NCBI RefSeq assembly: GCF_015752205.1
Contig: NZ_JADOVG010000009.1
Location: 117,699 to 181,698, forward strand
From: Polaromonas sp. CG_9.7
GTDB lineage: Bacteria > Pseudomonadota > Gammaproteobacteria > Burkholderiales > Burkholderiaceae_C
DNA: 64,000 nucleotides
Direction of reading: 5' to 3'
In this document: one piece after another, positions 17,986 to 26,850 of the stretch
Layout: every line of letters starts with the position of its first letter
Position numbering within the stretch: position 1 is the stretch's first letter
Made by a program: the position numbers and the translations under genes
Notes under the pieces: model-generated
What the model was told of the DNA's origin: nothing
What the model saw: only the letters and a program-made list of their open reading frames with translations
Database searches by the model: none

Positions 17986-18834
17986 TTACGACAACGAATC
18001 AACACCCACCACGCTCGCATCTTCGGCCCCATGCCCTTGAGCAATAAGTTGGTCCATCCGCTGGGCAATGCCTGGCAGCACGGACATAGGGAGATCACCC
18101 GCAGTCTCCAACATCAGCCGCACATCCTTGCGAGCCATTGCCAATTCAAAGCTCACCGAAAAGTTGCCTTGGGCCATTTTCTTGCCGCGCCCAGCCACCA
18201 TGGCGTTAAGGTCCAGCAGCTCCAGCAACTCGATCGCATCGTCCCCCTTGACGCCGCTGGCTTTGGCGATGGTGAGGATGTCAGCCAAGGTGGACGACAT
18301 CCCAATGATCATGGCATTGCCAAACAGCTTGTTGACTGCTGCCAGGTCTTGACGCTCCCCAAGATATTCCAGGCGTGCAGTCATCCGCGCCAGATCACCT
18401 TTGACCTGCTCAAACAGGGCTTGAGGCCCTGCCACCATCATGGACCCCTGAGCAGCGAGGGCCGCTGCTGGCCCCATGAATACCGGACAATGCAGGTAGT
18501 TCACGCCCTCTGAATTCAGCCGCGCAGCGCGAGTCGCCGTACTGGCGGGCAGCGTGGTGGTGTGGTCCAGCACCAAGGCGCTGGGTGACAAGGCAGTTCG
18601 TGCGGCCGCCAGCACCTCTTCAACCACCGCATCGTCTTTCAGTATCAGATGAACCCGGGACGCGCCCCGGACGGCATCGGCAGGGGTTGCCGCGACCGCT
18701 ATGCCGAACGCCTTAAGCGCTTCAGCCTTTTCGGATGACCGGTTCCAGACAGTGACGGTCTCGCCTCGCTTGGCCGCAGCTTCTGCGAACGCGCTGCCCA
18801 ACAAACCGGTGCCAAGAAATGTGATGTTCGCCAT
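17986..18834 (-). CDS. NAD(P)-dependent beta-hydroxyacid dehydrogenase family protein
   Basis: 282 residues from the ATG at 18834; the upstream extension to 18873 is not family-like. The fold is that of 3-hydroxyisobutyrate and 6-phosphogluconate dehydrogenases. It has a Rossmann start ANITFLGTGLLGSAFAEAAA and a VWNRSSEKAEAL helix for NADP. A DHTTTLPAS block stands where the family has D.STTSP, and the catalytic Lys lies in DLAAVNKLFGNAMII. The substrate is unknown; relatives reduce small aldehydes or imines. It stands alone in the accessory island. Confidence 0.9.
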   Translation of the reverse strand: MANITFLGTGLLGSAFAEAAAKRGETVTVWNRSSEKAEALKAFGIAVAATPADAVRGASRVHLILKDDAVVEEVLAAARTALSPSALVLDHTTTLPASTATRAARLNSEGVNYLHCPVFMGPAAALAAQGSMMVAGPQALFEQVKGDLARMTARLEYLGERQDLAAVNKLFGNAMIIGMSSTLADILTIAKASGVKGDDAIELLELLDLNAMVAGRGKKMAQGNFSVSFELAMARKDVRLMLETAGDLPMSVLPGIAQRMDQLIAQGHGAEDASVVGVDSLS

Positions 18835-19253
18835 GGAGTTTATCTTTCGTATTGGATAGGTACTGGGGTGCAAAAAGGTGACTGCTCACGCTATCTTATC
18901 GAGTGAAGCACATTCGCAGTTGAGTTGCTAACCGCAATATTTTGCGTCTTTACAACCAATGAACCATTAATCCGAAAAAGCCACGGGTAGTTTGTAAAAG
19001 ATACAGTTGAGGCGATGAGCTTTGACAATACCGTCCGGACCATCCATCGCGGCAGGTTTGAACGCAACGTCCACGAAATCAAAATATGGTCCGGGTCAAT
19101 ATGCTCTACCCGTGGTCTTTCGCAAGGAGACTGGGCGGCAAAAGGATTCAAACAGGCGCGAATTGGTTCTTAGCCCGCTCATGCGGTCTGGCGCATGGAG
19201 AACGTGTCCGTCACCACCGTCGGCGCTATCTGCGAAGACCGGTCTCATCGGGC
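18835..19253. other. Degenerate region at the right end of the island
   Basis: 419 bases with no intact gene. A plus-strand frame from 19016 (MSFDNTVRTIHRGRFERNVH) is unrecognised and probably a relic. Confidence 0.5.
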
Positions 19254-19366
19254 TCAGGGGCGTGATTTTTGCAATATGGGTCCGCTTTGCGACTCAACAG
19301 GCCTGCACCGCCCCATGCTGCGCAGATTGAGCGCCAGGCAGACGAGCTTGAACTCAGCTTTCGCCA
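19254..19366 (-). pseudogene. Transposase C-terminal fragment
   Basis: The minus strand reads MAKAEFKLVCLALNLRSMGR and continues to a stop at 19254. Many IS transposases end with an EF.L.CLA.NL..L block like this. The N-terminal part is absent: the frame enters the 221-bp repeat at about 19362, so the repeat boundary cuts the gene. The transposon family is not assigned. Confidence 0.55.
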
Positions 19367-19582
19367 TTGCCAGTGAACTGCGCCTGGCGGCCAAACGGGT
19401 ACATGTCTGAAAGCTTGCAAAGCCGACTTCAGGCGCACCGGTTGAAAGGGATTTCATGCGGCTTGCCGGCGGCAGCGACAATCGGGGGTTTGTTATGCCG
19501 CCGAAAATATGCCTTGTTCGATCAACCGGCCTGTTCCGGAAGAACAATGAAAACCCGCCCTTGCGCCAGAACCCTGAACCCA
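19362..19582 (+). repeat. 221-bp direct repeat, copy B (upstream of mutS)
   Basis: Same length as copy A at 9076-9296, no gaps, 18 mismatches. It still encodes the FUSC C-terminus (SELRLAAKRVHV, stop at 19408-19410) although no FUSC gene precedes it. It marks the right boundary of the island and probably holds the mutS promoter region. Confidence 0.9.
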
Positions 19583-19615
19583 ACTAACGGCTTACCGACA
19601 AAGCCAGCGAACTGA

Positions 19616-22228
19616 ATGCAAAGAGAAAAATCCCCGGCCGTCCAACCCCCGGACAAGGCCGCGCTGCACACGCCGATGATGCAGCAGTACCACGCCATCA
19701 AGGCCGAGTACCCCGACACGCTGGTGTTCTACCGCATGGGCGACTTCTACGAGGTGTTCTATGGCGACGCCGAAAAGGCCGCGCGCCTGCTCGACATCAC
19801 GCTGACGCGGCGCGGCCAGTCGGCCGGTGAGCCGGTGATGATGGCCGGCGTGCCGTTTCATTCGCTGGAGAATTACCTCGCCAAGCTGATCAAGCTCGGC
19901 GAATCGGTAGCAATCTGCGAGCAGACCGGTGACGTGGCTACAGCCAAAGGCCCGGTCGAGCGCAAGGTGGTGCGCGTGGTCACGCCGGGCACGCTGCTGG
20001 ACGCGGAACTGCTCGACGACAAGACCGAATTGATTTTGCTAGCGGTGCACCAAGGCGCGCGCAACACCTGCGGGCTGGCCTGGCTCAGTGTGACGCAAGG
20101 CGAAATCCATCTGGCGCATTGCGTCAATGGCGAGCTGGAAACCTGGCTGGCGCGCATCGCCCCGAGTGAACTGCTCTACAACGCCGATATCACGCCGGCG
20201 TTCGAGCAGCGCCTGAAAAGCTGGCGTTGCGCCGCCAGCGCGCGGCCGGCCTGGCAGTTTGACGCGGCCCTGGGCGCGCGCCGCCTGCTGGAGCAGCTCA
20301 AGGTGGCTTCGCTGGCGGCGTGGCAGGCCGAAGCCCTGGGCGAAGCGCATGCTGCCGCCTCGGCGCTGCTGGGCTATGCCGAACACACCCAGGGGCGCGC
20401 GCTGTCGCATGTGCAGGGCCTCCAGGTGGTGCGTTCGGGCGAGTTGATCGAACTGCCGCTGACGACCCGGCGCAACCTTGAACTCACGCAGACCCTGCGC
20501 GGCGAAAGTGCGCCGACCTTGTTCTCGCTGCTTGACACCTGCGCCACCGGCATGGGCAGCCGGGCGCTGAAAAGCTGGCTGCTCAGCCCGCGCCGCGACC
20601 GCGCCCAGGCCGCCGGCCGCCTGGAAGCCATCACGCAGCTGCGCGCCAGCAGCCAGCAAGGTTTGCGCGCGCAACTCAAGGGCAGCAGCGACGTCGAGCG
20701 CATCACGGCGCGCATCGCGTTGCGCCAAGTGCGCCCGCGCGAACTCGTCGCGCTGCAGTTGACGCTACAAAAAGCAGAGCTGCTTGTGCCCGTGGGTATT
20801 GAGCAAACGGCACTTTTAACCACTATTTTCGAGGATTTGCAGCCGCCACCCGGCTGCGCCGAACTGCTGCGCCATTGCATCCTGGACGAGCCGGCGGCAT
20901 TGGTCCGCGACGGCGGCGTCATCAACCGGGGCTGCGACGCCGAACTGGACGAGCTGCGCGCCATCCAGACCAACTGCGACGGCTTTTTGCTGGAACTGGA
21001 AAGCCGCGAAAAAGCCCGCACCGGCATTGCCAACCTGCGCGTGCAGTACAACAAGGTGCACGGCTTTTACATCGAGGTCACGCAGGGCCAGCTGGACAAG
21101 GTGCCCGCCGACTACCGGCGCCGCCAGACGCTGAAGAATGCCGAACGCTACATCACGCCCGAACTCAAGGCCTTCGAGGACAAGGCGCTGTCGGCCTCGA
21201 CACGCGCGCTGGAGCGCGAAAAGTGGCTGTACGAGCAACTGCTCGACCAGCTGCAGGCCTTCATCCCCGCGCTGAGCCGGCTGGCACGCGCCATTGCCGC
21301 GCTGGATGCGCTGTGCGCGCTGGCCGAGCGCTCGCTGACGCTGGGCTGGTGCGCTCCCGATTTCGTCAAGGAACCGTGCATCGACATTGCGCAGGGGCGG
21401 CACCCGGTGGTGGAAGCCCGGCTGCTTGAGACGGGCGGCGGTGCCTTCATTGCCAACGACTGCAGCCTGACCGGAAAAAGCCGGATGCAGATCATCACCG
21501 GCCCCAACATGGGCGGCAAATCGACCTATATGCGCCAGGTCGCGCTGATCGTCTTGCTGGCCAGCATCGGCTCCTATGTACCTGCCAGCCGCTGCCGGCT
21601 CGGGCCGATCGATGCGATTCACACACGCATCGGCGCGGCTGACGACGTGGCCAACGCGCAATCGACCTTCATGCTCGAAATGCTCGAAGCCGCGCAGATT
21701 TTGCATGCCGCCACACCCCATTCGCTGGTGCTGATGGACGAGATCGGGCGAGGCACCTCGACCTTCGACGGCCTGGCGCTGGCCGGCGGCATTGCCGCGC
21801 ACCTGCACAACAAGTCGCAGGCGTTCTCGCTGTTTGCCACGCATTATTTCGAGCTGACCGGATTTCCGGCTCAGCACCATGGCGCAGTCAATGTACATGT
21901 CAGCGCGGTCGAGTCGGGCAGCGACATCGTGTTTTTGCACCATATCGAACCCGGTCCGGCCAGCAAGAGCTACGGCATTGCCGTGGCCAAGCTGGCCGGC
22001 GTGCCCGCCGCTGTCCTTAACCATGCGCGGCATGCGCTGGCTGCGCTGGAAACCCAGCAAAGCCAGGCCAGCGCGCAGGTTGACCTGTTTGCCGCACCGC
22101 CAGAACTGCCGGCGACCGAACCTTCGGCCATTGAAACAACACTGGCCTCCATAAATCCTGATATCTTGAGCCCCCGGGAAGCGCTTGATGCGCTGTACCG
22201 GCTTAAAAAGCTTGCGAACGCCGCCTAG
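19616..22228 (+). CDS. mutS: DNA mismatch repair protein MutS
   Basis: 870 residues, full length. MutS recognises mismatches and starts repair with MutL. The mismatch-binding Phe-x-Glu is in [11 protein letters not shown] (residues 44-46). The clamp has [20 protein letters not shown]. The ATPase has [13 protein letters not shown] from about residue 629, [18 protein letters not shown] and FATHYFELT. The C-terminal helix is present. A variable stretch around residues 382-408 ([20 protein letters not shown]) has DNA resembling the dispersed ATAGCTG intergenic repeats. The ribosome-binding site is weak. The island ends just before the gene; mutS itself is intact. Confidence 0.97.
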   Translation: MQREKSPAVQPPDKAALHTPMMQQYHAIKAEYPDTLVFYRMGDFYEVFYGDAEKAARLLDITLTRRGQSAGEPVMMAGVPFHSLENYLAKLIKLGESVAICEQTGDVATAKGPVERKVVRVVTPGTLLDAELLDDKTELILLAVHQGARNTCGLAWLSVTQGEIHLAHCVNGELETWLARIAPSELLYNADITPAFEQRLKSWRCAASARPAWQFDAALGARRLLEQLKVASLAAWQAEALGEAHAAASALLGYAEHTQGRALSHVQGLQVVRSGELIELPLTTRRNLELTQTLRGESAPTLFSLLDTCATGMGSRALKSWLLSPRRDRAQAAGRLEAITQLRASSQQGLRAQLKGSSDVERITARIALRQVRPRELVALQLTLQKAELLVPVGIEQTALLTTIFEDLQPPPGCAELLRHCILDEPAALVRDGGVINRGCDAELDELRAIQTNCDGFLLELESREKARTGIANLRVQYNKVHGFYIEVTQGQLDKVPADYRRRQTLKNAERYITPELKAFEDKALSASTRALEREKWLYEQLLDQLQAFIPALSRLARAIAALDALCALAERSLTLGWCAPDFVKEPCIDIAQGRHPVVEARLLETGGGAFIANDCSLTGKSRMQIITGPNMGGKSTYMRQVALIVLLASIGSYVPASRCRLGPIDAIHTRIGAADDVANAQSTFMLEMLEAAQILHAATPHSLVLMDEIGRGTSTFDGLALAGGIAAHLHNKSQAFSLFATHYFELTGFPAQHHGAVNVHVSAVESGSDIVFLHHIEPGPASKSYGIAVAKLAGVPAAVLNHARHALAALETQQSQASAQVDLFAAPPELPATEPSAIETTLASINPDILSPREALDALYRLKKLANAA

Positions 22229-22278
22229 ATCCGCAGCCCTCCAGGCATCCCATGTACTCTTCAACCCCTCTTCACGCC

Positions 22279-23106
22279 ATGACTTACTGCGTCGCCATCA
22301 AACTCAATGCCGGACTGGTTTTCCTGTCCGACTCCCGGACCAACGCGGGCCTGGACCACATCAGCACCTTTCGCAAGATGATCGTCTATGAAAAGCCAGG
22401 CGACCGCTTCATGGTGCTGCTGACCGCCGGCAACCTGTCGATCTCGCAGTCGGTGCGCGAGATATTGCAGACCGAGGAAATACCCGATCCCGCTGGCGGC
22501 GAGCCGATCACCATCTGGAACGCCAAGAGCATGTTCGACGCCGCCCGCGTGCTGGGGTCGGCCATACGCCGCGTCTACGAGCACGACGCCCAGGCGCTGC
22601 GCAACGACGCTGTCGGCTTCAACGTGTCGCTGGTCTTCGGCGGCCAGATCAAGGGCGAAGGCATGCGCTTGTTCCAGGTGTATTCGCCCGGCAACTTTAT
22701 CGAGGCCACCGAAGAAACGCCCTACTTCCAGGTCGGTGAATCTAAATATGGCAAACCGGTACTGGACCGGGTCATCCGGCCTGAAACGCCGCTGGACGAG
22801 GCCGCCAAGTGCGCGCTGGTGTCGATGGACTCAACCATGAAGTCCAACCTGTCGGTCGGTCTGCCGCTGGACCTGGTGGTGTACGAAGTCGACAGCTTGA
22901 AAAGCGACAAGATCGTCTGCATCGACCAGGACAACCCTTACTACCAGATGATGCACAACAGCTGGGGACAAAAGCTGCGCGAGGTGTTCGACAGCATCGA
23001 AGACCCGGTGTGGGACGATGCGCACACTGAAACGCCGATCAAGATGCCGGCTGGCCGCCATGCCGTGCTGAAAAAAATCAGCACGCCGCATGAAAAACTG
23101 ATCTAG
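22279..23106 (+). CDS. Anbu proteasome-type protease (COG3484)
   Basis: 275 residues from the ATG at 22279. I chose this start because the family begins MTYCVAIKLNAGLVFLSDSR, with Thr2 as the N-terminal nucleophile; the frame is open from 22252, but that would bury Thr. Other family marks are RTNAGLDHISTFRKM, SLVFGGQIKGEGMRLFQVYS and ALVSMDSTMKSNLSVGLPLD. Anbu is an ancestral 20S-proteasome-like subunit that assembles into helical or ring structures. The family is usually clustered with a transglutaminase-like, an ATP-grasp and an alpha-E gene; none of these is near here. It follows mutS by about 50 bases. Confidence 0.9.
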   Translation: MTYCVAIKLNAGLVFLSDSRTNAGLDHISTFRKMIVYEKPGDRFMVLLTAGNLSISQSVREILQTEEIPDPAGGEPITIWNAKSMFDAARVLGSAIRRVYEHDAQALRNDAVGFNVSLVFGGQIKGEGMRLFQVYSPGNFIEATEETPYFQVGESKYGKPVLDRVIRPETPLDEAAKCALVSMDSTMKSNLSVGLPLDLVVYEVDSLKSDKIVCIDQDNPYYQMMHNSWGQKLREVFDSIEDPVWDDAHTETPIKMPAGRHAVLKKISTPHEKLI

Positions 23107-23195
23107 GCCTTTTTATTGCTCCCGCATTGCTTTTTCACTGACATTAACCTCCGGGCAAAATTGCAGCCTGCGCGCTCCAGTTCCCCTTTATCCCC

Positions 23196-24038
23196 GTGTC
23201 CAAAAGTACCCTACCCCTCATCATTTTTTCCCATGGCAACAGCTTTCCGGCCAGCACCTACGGCGTGTTGTTCCAGAGTTTGAAGGCGCGGGGTTTTCAA
23301 ATCCAGGCAATTGAAAAATTCGGCCATGACCCGCGTTACCCGGTCACCAGCAACTGGCCCAACCTGGTGCAGCAACTGGCCGACTTTGCCAGCCAGGAAG
23401 TCGAAAAGTCGGGCCAGCCCGCCTTTCTGGTCGGCCATTCGCTGGGCGGCTTTTTGAGCCTGATGTGCGCTGCCCGCCACCCCCAGCTGGGCGGCCAGAA
23501 GGTCGGCGGCGTGCTGATGCTCGACTCGCCGGTGCTGGGTGGCTGGCGCGCCAAGGCGCTCAGCGTGGCCAAGCGCGCGAAGCTGGTGGGGTCGATCTCG
23601 CCGGGCGCCATCAGCCGCAAGCGCCGCCACCAGTGGCTGGGCCGGGACGAGGTGCTGGCGCACTTTCGCAGCAAGAAAGCCTTTGCCTGCTGGGACGAGC
23701 AGGTGCTGCGCGACTACATCGACCACGGCACCCACGACGAAGGTGGCACTGCGCAAGGCCAGCGCCTGCTGAGTTTTGACCGCGACGTGGAAACGGCGAT
23801 TTACAACACCCTTCCCGACAACCTGGAGCAGCTGCTGAGATCGCATCCGCTGCAATGCTCATCGACCTTCATCGGCGGGCGCCAGTCGGCCGAGATGAAG
23901 CAGGTCGGCATGGCGATGACGCAAAAAGTCACCCAGGGCCGCATCATGATGCTCGACGGCAGCCACTTGTTTCCGATGGAAAAGCCGCTGGCCACAGCGG
24001 CCGCCATCGAAGCGGCGCTGCTGAACTTCATGGGGTGA
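23196..24038 (+). CDS. Alpha/beta-fold hydrolase
   Basis: 280 residues with a GTG start at 23196. The fold is shown by LIIFSHGNSFPAS (oxyanion region), the nucleophile elbow FLVGHSLGGFLSLM (Ser near residue 82), and a late His in LDGSHLFPMEKP. Between them is a basic cap segment with SRKRRHQWLGRDEV. The substrate is unknown. It lies 90 bases after the Anbu gene on the same strand, so co-expression is possible. A dispersed repeat lies about 50 bases after the stop. Confidence 0.88.
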   Translation: MSKSTLPLIIFSHGNSFPASTYGVLFQSLKARGFQIQAIEKFGHDPRYPVTSNWPNLVQQLADFASQEVEKSGQPAFLVGHSLGGFLSLMCAARHPQLGGQKVGGVLMLDSPVLGGWRAKALSVAKRAKLVGSISPGAISRKRRHQWLGRDEVLAHFRSKKAFACWDEQVLRDYIDHGTHDEGGTAQGQRLLSFDRDVETAIYNTLPDNLEQLLRSHPLQCSSTFIGGRQSAEMKQVGMAMTQKVTQGRIMMLDGSHLFPMEKPLATAAAIEAALLNFMG

Positions 24039-24088
24039 AGGCGGCTTTCGAGGCATTTCTGTATGCTGCAGGCCAAGCGCTCGTGGCC

Positions 24089-24150
24089 TGCTATGCAATA
24101 GATAGCTGTAAAGCTTTATGCAGCTTGCGCAAAATCGGTTTTTTATTATT
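24089..24150. repeat. Dispersed ATAGCTG-type intergenic repeat
   Basis: TGCTATGCAATAGATAGCTG (24089-24108) differs at one base from TGCTATGCAATTGATAGCTG at 37513-37532. A GCGC then a T-rich end follow in both. It lies directly after the hydrolase gene. Confidence 0.65.
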
Positions 24151-24233
24151 TTTTTAGCTGCGAACGCTTACCGTTTGATCGCTGTTTCTATTGTTTGGTT
24201 TTGGGCTTTGGGCTTTGGGCTTTGGCTTTAGCA

Positions 24234-24902
24234 GGCTTCTTCTGTGGTTTGAGGGGTGAGCGCCTTCCCGGCGGGGGTGACTTTCTTTTCTGGCAAAAAA
24301 GAAAGTCACCAAAGAAAGTTGCCTGGAAACGGGAGCGGGTTAGAGCTGAACGCTCTGACGGGCCATCGCTTCGCTGGGCCCTTGGCACCTTGATTTGATG
24401 GCGGTTAGCAATTTCGGCGGCTGGCTGGTTCTACCGCTCGTTCGCCAACAGCTTCACGCTCTGCTTGATCTTTTTCTTTGTGCTTTAAGCACTTATGGCA
24501 GTTTCTTTTTCTAAATTTTTTCTTTGTTAGGGCGGGGCGTGGGCTGACAAGGGACAGTAAAAAAAGGGCAATGGTGGTTCCACAGCCACTGACCCCCAGA
24601 AAGAAAACTGGAGTTGCCGACAGCAAACAGCGAAGCGCAAGCCAAGCAGATCAAGCAGATCAAGCAGATCAAGCAGAGCGTGAAGCTGTTGGCGAACGAG
24701 CGGTAGAACCAGCCAGCCCAAGTCAGAGCCACCAGCCGCCGATCAAAGAACCCAGGGCCTAGCGAAGCGATGGCCTGTCAGAGCGTTCAGCTCTAACCCG
24801 CTCCCGCTTCCAGGCAACTTTCTTTGGTGACTTTCTTTTTTGCCAGAAAAGAAAGTTACCCCCGCCGGGAAGGCGCTCACCCCTCAAACCACAGAAGAAG
24901 CC
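24234..24902. repeat. Large inverted repeat (arms about 236 bp)
   Basis: The left arm (24234-24470) and right arm (24667-24902) are near-exact reverse complements: GGCTTCTTCTGTGGTTTGAG on the outside, GAGCGGGTTAGAGCTGAACG in the middle, CAACAGCTTCACGCTCTGCT on the inside. A stretch near 24375-24420 / 24700-24755 differs between arms. Each arm also folds on itself: GGTGACTTTCTTTT pairs with AAAAGAAAGTCACC at 24276-24310. The loop (24471-24666) has no gene. GATCAAGCA units repeat at the inner right edge, and TGGGCTT units repeat outside at 24199-24228. It is probably a non-autonomous mobile or structural element. Confidence 0.85.
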
Positions 24903-24996
24903 TCCAAAGCCAAAAAACAAAAAACAAAAAAACCAAAACTAAAGAACAGAGACCGCAAGTTGACCTGCAGTCAGGTAAGCAATCACTATTTCTTGC

Positions 24997-25830
24997 TCAG
25001 TCCGCCCAGACCACCAGGCCGCTCCAGGCTGTGGCCAGCACCACGATGCCGAAGGCGATGCGATACCAGGCAAAGTACACAAAGTCGTGGTTGGCGATGT
25101 AGCGCAACAGCCAGCGAATACACATCCAGGCGCTTAGAAAAGAAAACAGCAAGCCGACGCCGAACATAGGCACGTCCGCCATTGACAGCAGTGCTCGGTC
25201 CTTGTACAGGCTGTAGACGCCTGCGCCAATCAGCGTCGGAATCGCCAGATAGAACGAAAAATCAATCGCTGCCTTGCGCGACAGGCCAAGCAGCATGCCG
25301 CCAATGATGGTCGAGCCGCTGCGGCTGGTGCCCGGGATCATGGCCAGGCATTGCACCAGACCGACCTTGAGCGCGTCCATCGTCGTCATCGACTCGACAT
25401 TGTGGATACGGACAGCCGCCGGGTTGCGCTTTTGCCGCCTCTCGGCCCACAAAATGATGAAGCCGCCGACGATAAACGCGCTGGCCACCACCACTGGCGT
25501 GAACAGGTGCGCCTTGATGGCCTTACCAAAAAGCAACCCCAGCACCACAGCCGGTATAAAAGCCACCAGAACATTCAACGCAAACTGCTGCGCCTGCTTT
25601 TCATTCGGCAGCGCGATAACAGTACTGCGGATTTTTTGCCAGTACACCAAAATCACGGCAAAAATGGCGCCCGTCTGGATGGCAATGTCGAACACCTTGG
25701 CTTTTGAGTCGTCGAAACCCAGCAATGCGCCCGCCAAAATCAGGTGCCCGGTCGATGAAATGGGAAGAAATTCGGTCAGTCCTTCGACAATGCCCATGAT
25801 GGCGGCTTTGACCAGCAAAACAGTATCCAC
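24997..25830 (-). CDS. uppP: Undecaprenyl-diphosphatase UppP
   Basis: 277 residues, integral membrane. It dephosphorylates undecaprenyl diphosphate to recycle the lipid carrier for peptidoglycan and confers bacitracin resistance when raised. Both active-site motifs are present: [19 protein letters not shown] near residue 17 and [17 protein letters not shown] near residue 165. Several hydrophobic helices surround them. It is a single gene between the large inverted repeat and the IclR gene. It supplies the carrier that polyprenyl-phosphate sugar enzymes such as those at 57.8-63.6 kb depend on, though the two loci are far apart. Confidence 0.96.
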   Translation of the reverse strand: MDTVLLVKAAIMGIVEGLTEFLPISSTGHLILAGALLGFDDSKAKVFDIAIQTGAIFAVILVYWQKIRSTVIALPNEKQAQQFALNVLVAFIPAVVLGLLFGKAIKAHLFTPVVVASAFIVGGFIILWAERRQKRNPAAVRIHNVESMTTMDALKVGLVQCLAMIPGTSRSGSTIIGGMLLGLSRKAAIDFSFYLAIPTLIGAGVYSLYKDRALLSMADVPMFGVGLLFSFLSAWMCIRWLLRYIANHDFVYFAWYRIAFGIVVLATAWSGLVVWAD

Positions 25831-25911
25831 GCTTACTCCTTGAATGAAGGCGCGATTATCGTCGCTGGTTTTTAGCCCTGTGGTTATTCCGGCGCCAACA
25901 GGTCAGGGGCC

Positions 25912-26688
25912 TTACAAAAGCCGGCTCAGGCGCTGGGCTGCCGCCTGCAGCGCCGGCAGCCGTTGCAGCGCCTGCTCGGCAGAAAGCCGGGAAACCGGCG
26001 CATGCACAGCCAAAGCCGCGCGCATGATGCCGTTTTCATCCCACACCGGCACGGCCAGCGCGAGCAATCCGTCGATGAACTCCTGGCGGTCCAGCGAATA
26101 ACCGGCACGGGCAATACTTTCGCACTCCTGAAGCAACTGCGCTCTGGACGTGATCGTGGCGTCGGTCATGGCCGTCAAACTCAGCTCTGAAATCAGTAAC
26201 TCTCGCTGCCTGGCGGGCATCAGTGCCATGAACATTTTCCCGCTGGCTGTGCAGTGCAGGGGCACATGCTCGCCCACTTCCAAGGTCAGTCGCCACGGCC
26301 AAGGCGCTTCGACACGGTCCAGGTACAGCACCGAGGCGCCGTCCAGGGTGGTGAAGTTACAGGTTTCCCCCACTTCCTTGACCAGCTCCGTCAACACCTG
26401 ATGCCGCAGGCCCCGGACTGTGCCGTGGGTCAACGTGTCAAAAGACAGCTTGCGCAGGGCTGGCCCGACGACGAAGTCGCGCTCGTTGATGTCACGCGCA
26501 ATGAATCCTGTCTCCAGCAACTGTGCACACAAACGATGGGCGGTGCCTTTAGGCAAGGCCAGGTCGGCAGCCAGATCCGCCAGTGAAAGCGCTCGGCCTT
26601 CCCTGGCCAGGCGCGCCAGCAATCGCAAGCTGCGCTCGGCTGAAGAGCCGGTTGAAGAAGTTGAAGTCGAAGTATTTTTTTTGGTCAT
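25912..26688 (-). CDS. IclR-family transcriptional regulator
   Basis: 258 residues. After a Ser/Thr-rich start comes the winged helix: SLRLLARLAREGRALSLADL then ALPKGTAHRLCAQLLETGFI. The effector domain has FTTLDGASVLYLDRVEAP and VPLHCTASGKMFMALM, typical of aromatic and carboxylate catabolism regulators, and AGYSLDRQEFIDGLLALAVP. It is divergent from the GMC oxidoreductase-MFS pair and probably controls it. A palindrome GGAAC-N5-GTTCC lies in its own upstream region and may be its operator. Confidence 0.93.
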   Translation of the reverse strand: MTKKNTSTSTSSTGSSAERSLRLLARLAREGRALSLADLAADLALPKGTAHRLCAQLLETGFIARDINERDFVVGPALRKLSFDTLTHGTVRGLRHQVLTELVKEVGETCNFTTLDGASVLYLDRVEAPWPWRLTLEVGEHVPLHCTASGKMFMALMPARQRELLISELSLTAMTDATITSRAQLLQECESIARAGYSLDRQEFIDGLLALAVPVWDENGIMRAALAVHAPVSRLSAEQALQRLPALQAAAQRLSRLL

Positions 26689-26704
26689 AGGGTAACTTCT
26701 AATA

Positions 26705-26723
26705 TCGGAACTAAACGTTCCAA
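26705..26723. promoter_or_regulatory. Candidate IclR operator
   Basis: TCGGAACTAAACGTTCCAA contains GGAAC (26707-26711) and GTTCC (26717-26721), an inverted repeat with a five-base spacer. It lies 17 bases upstream of the iclR-type start and 130 before the GMC gene. The layout suits autorepression and control of the divergent genes. Confidence 0.5.
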
Positions 26724-26850
26724 TAAATAATTATTCATGTTTAATAAATGGAATGAAAAGGTCCGGTAATTTTTCACCCTTTATTGAAGGGCAGGAAATG
26801 AATCTCAAAGCAGCAATGCCATGGCAAACCGAACAGGCAAAGCAAGAAGT

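Noticed and set aside
22252..22278. Earlier start for the Anbu gene
   Set aside because: It would place nine residues before the catalytic Thr, which must be N-terminal after Met removal.
24478..24762. Plus-strand open frame inside the large inverted repeat with QAD repeats
   Set aside because: Its repeats come from GATCAAGCA units and it crosses loop and arm; no ribosome-binding site or family match was seen.
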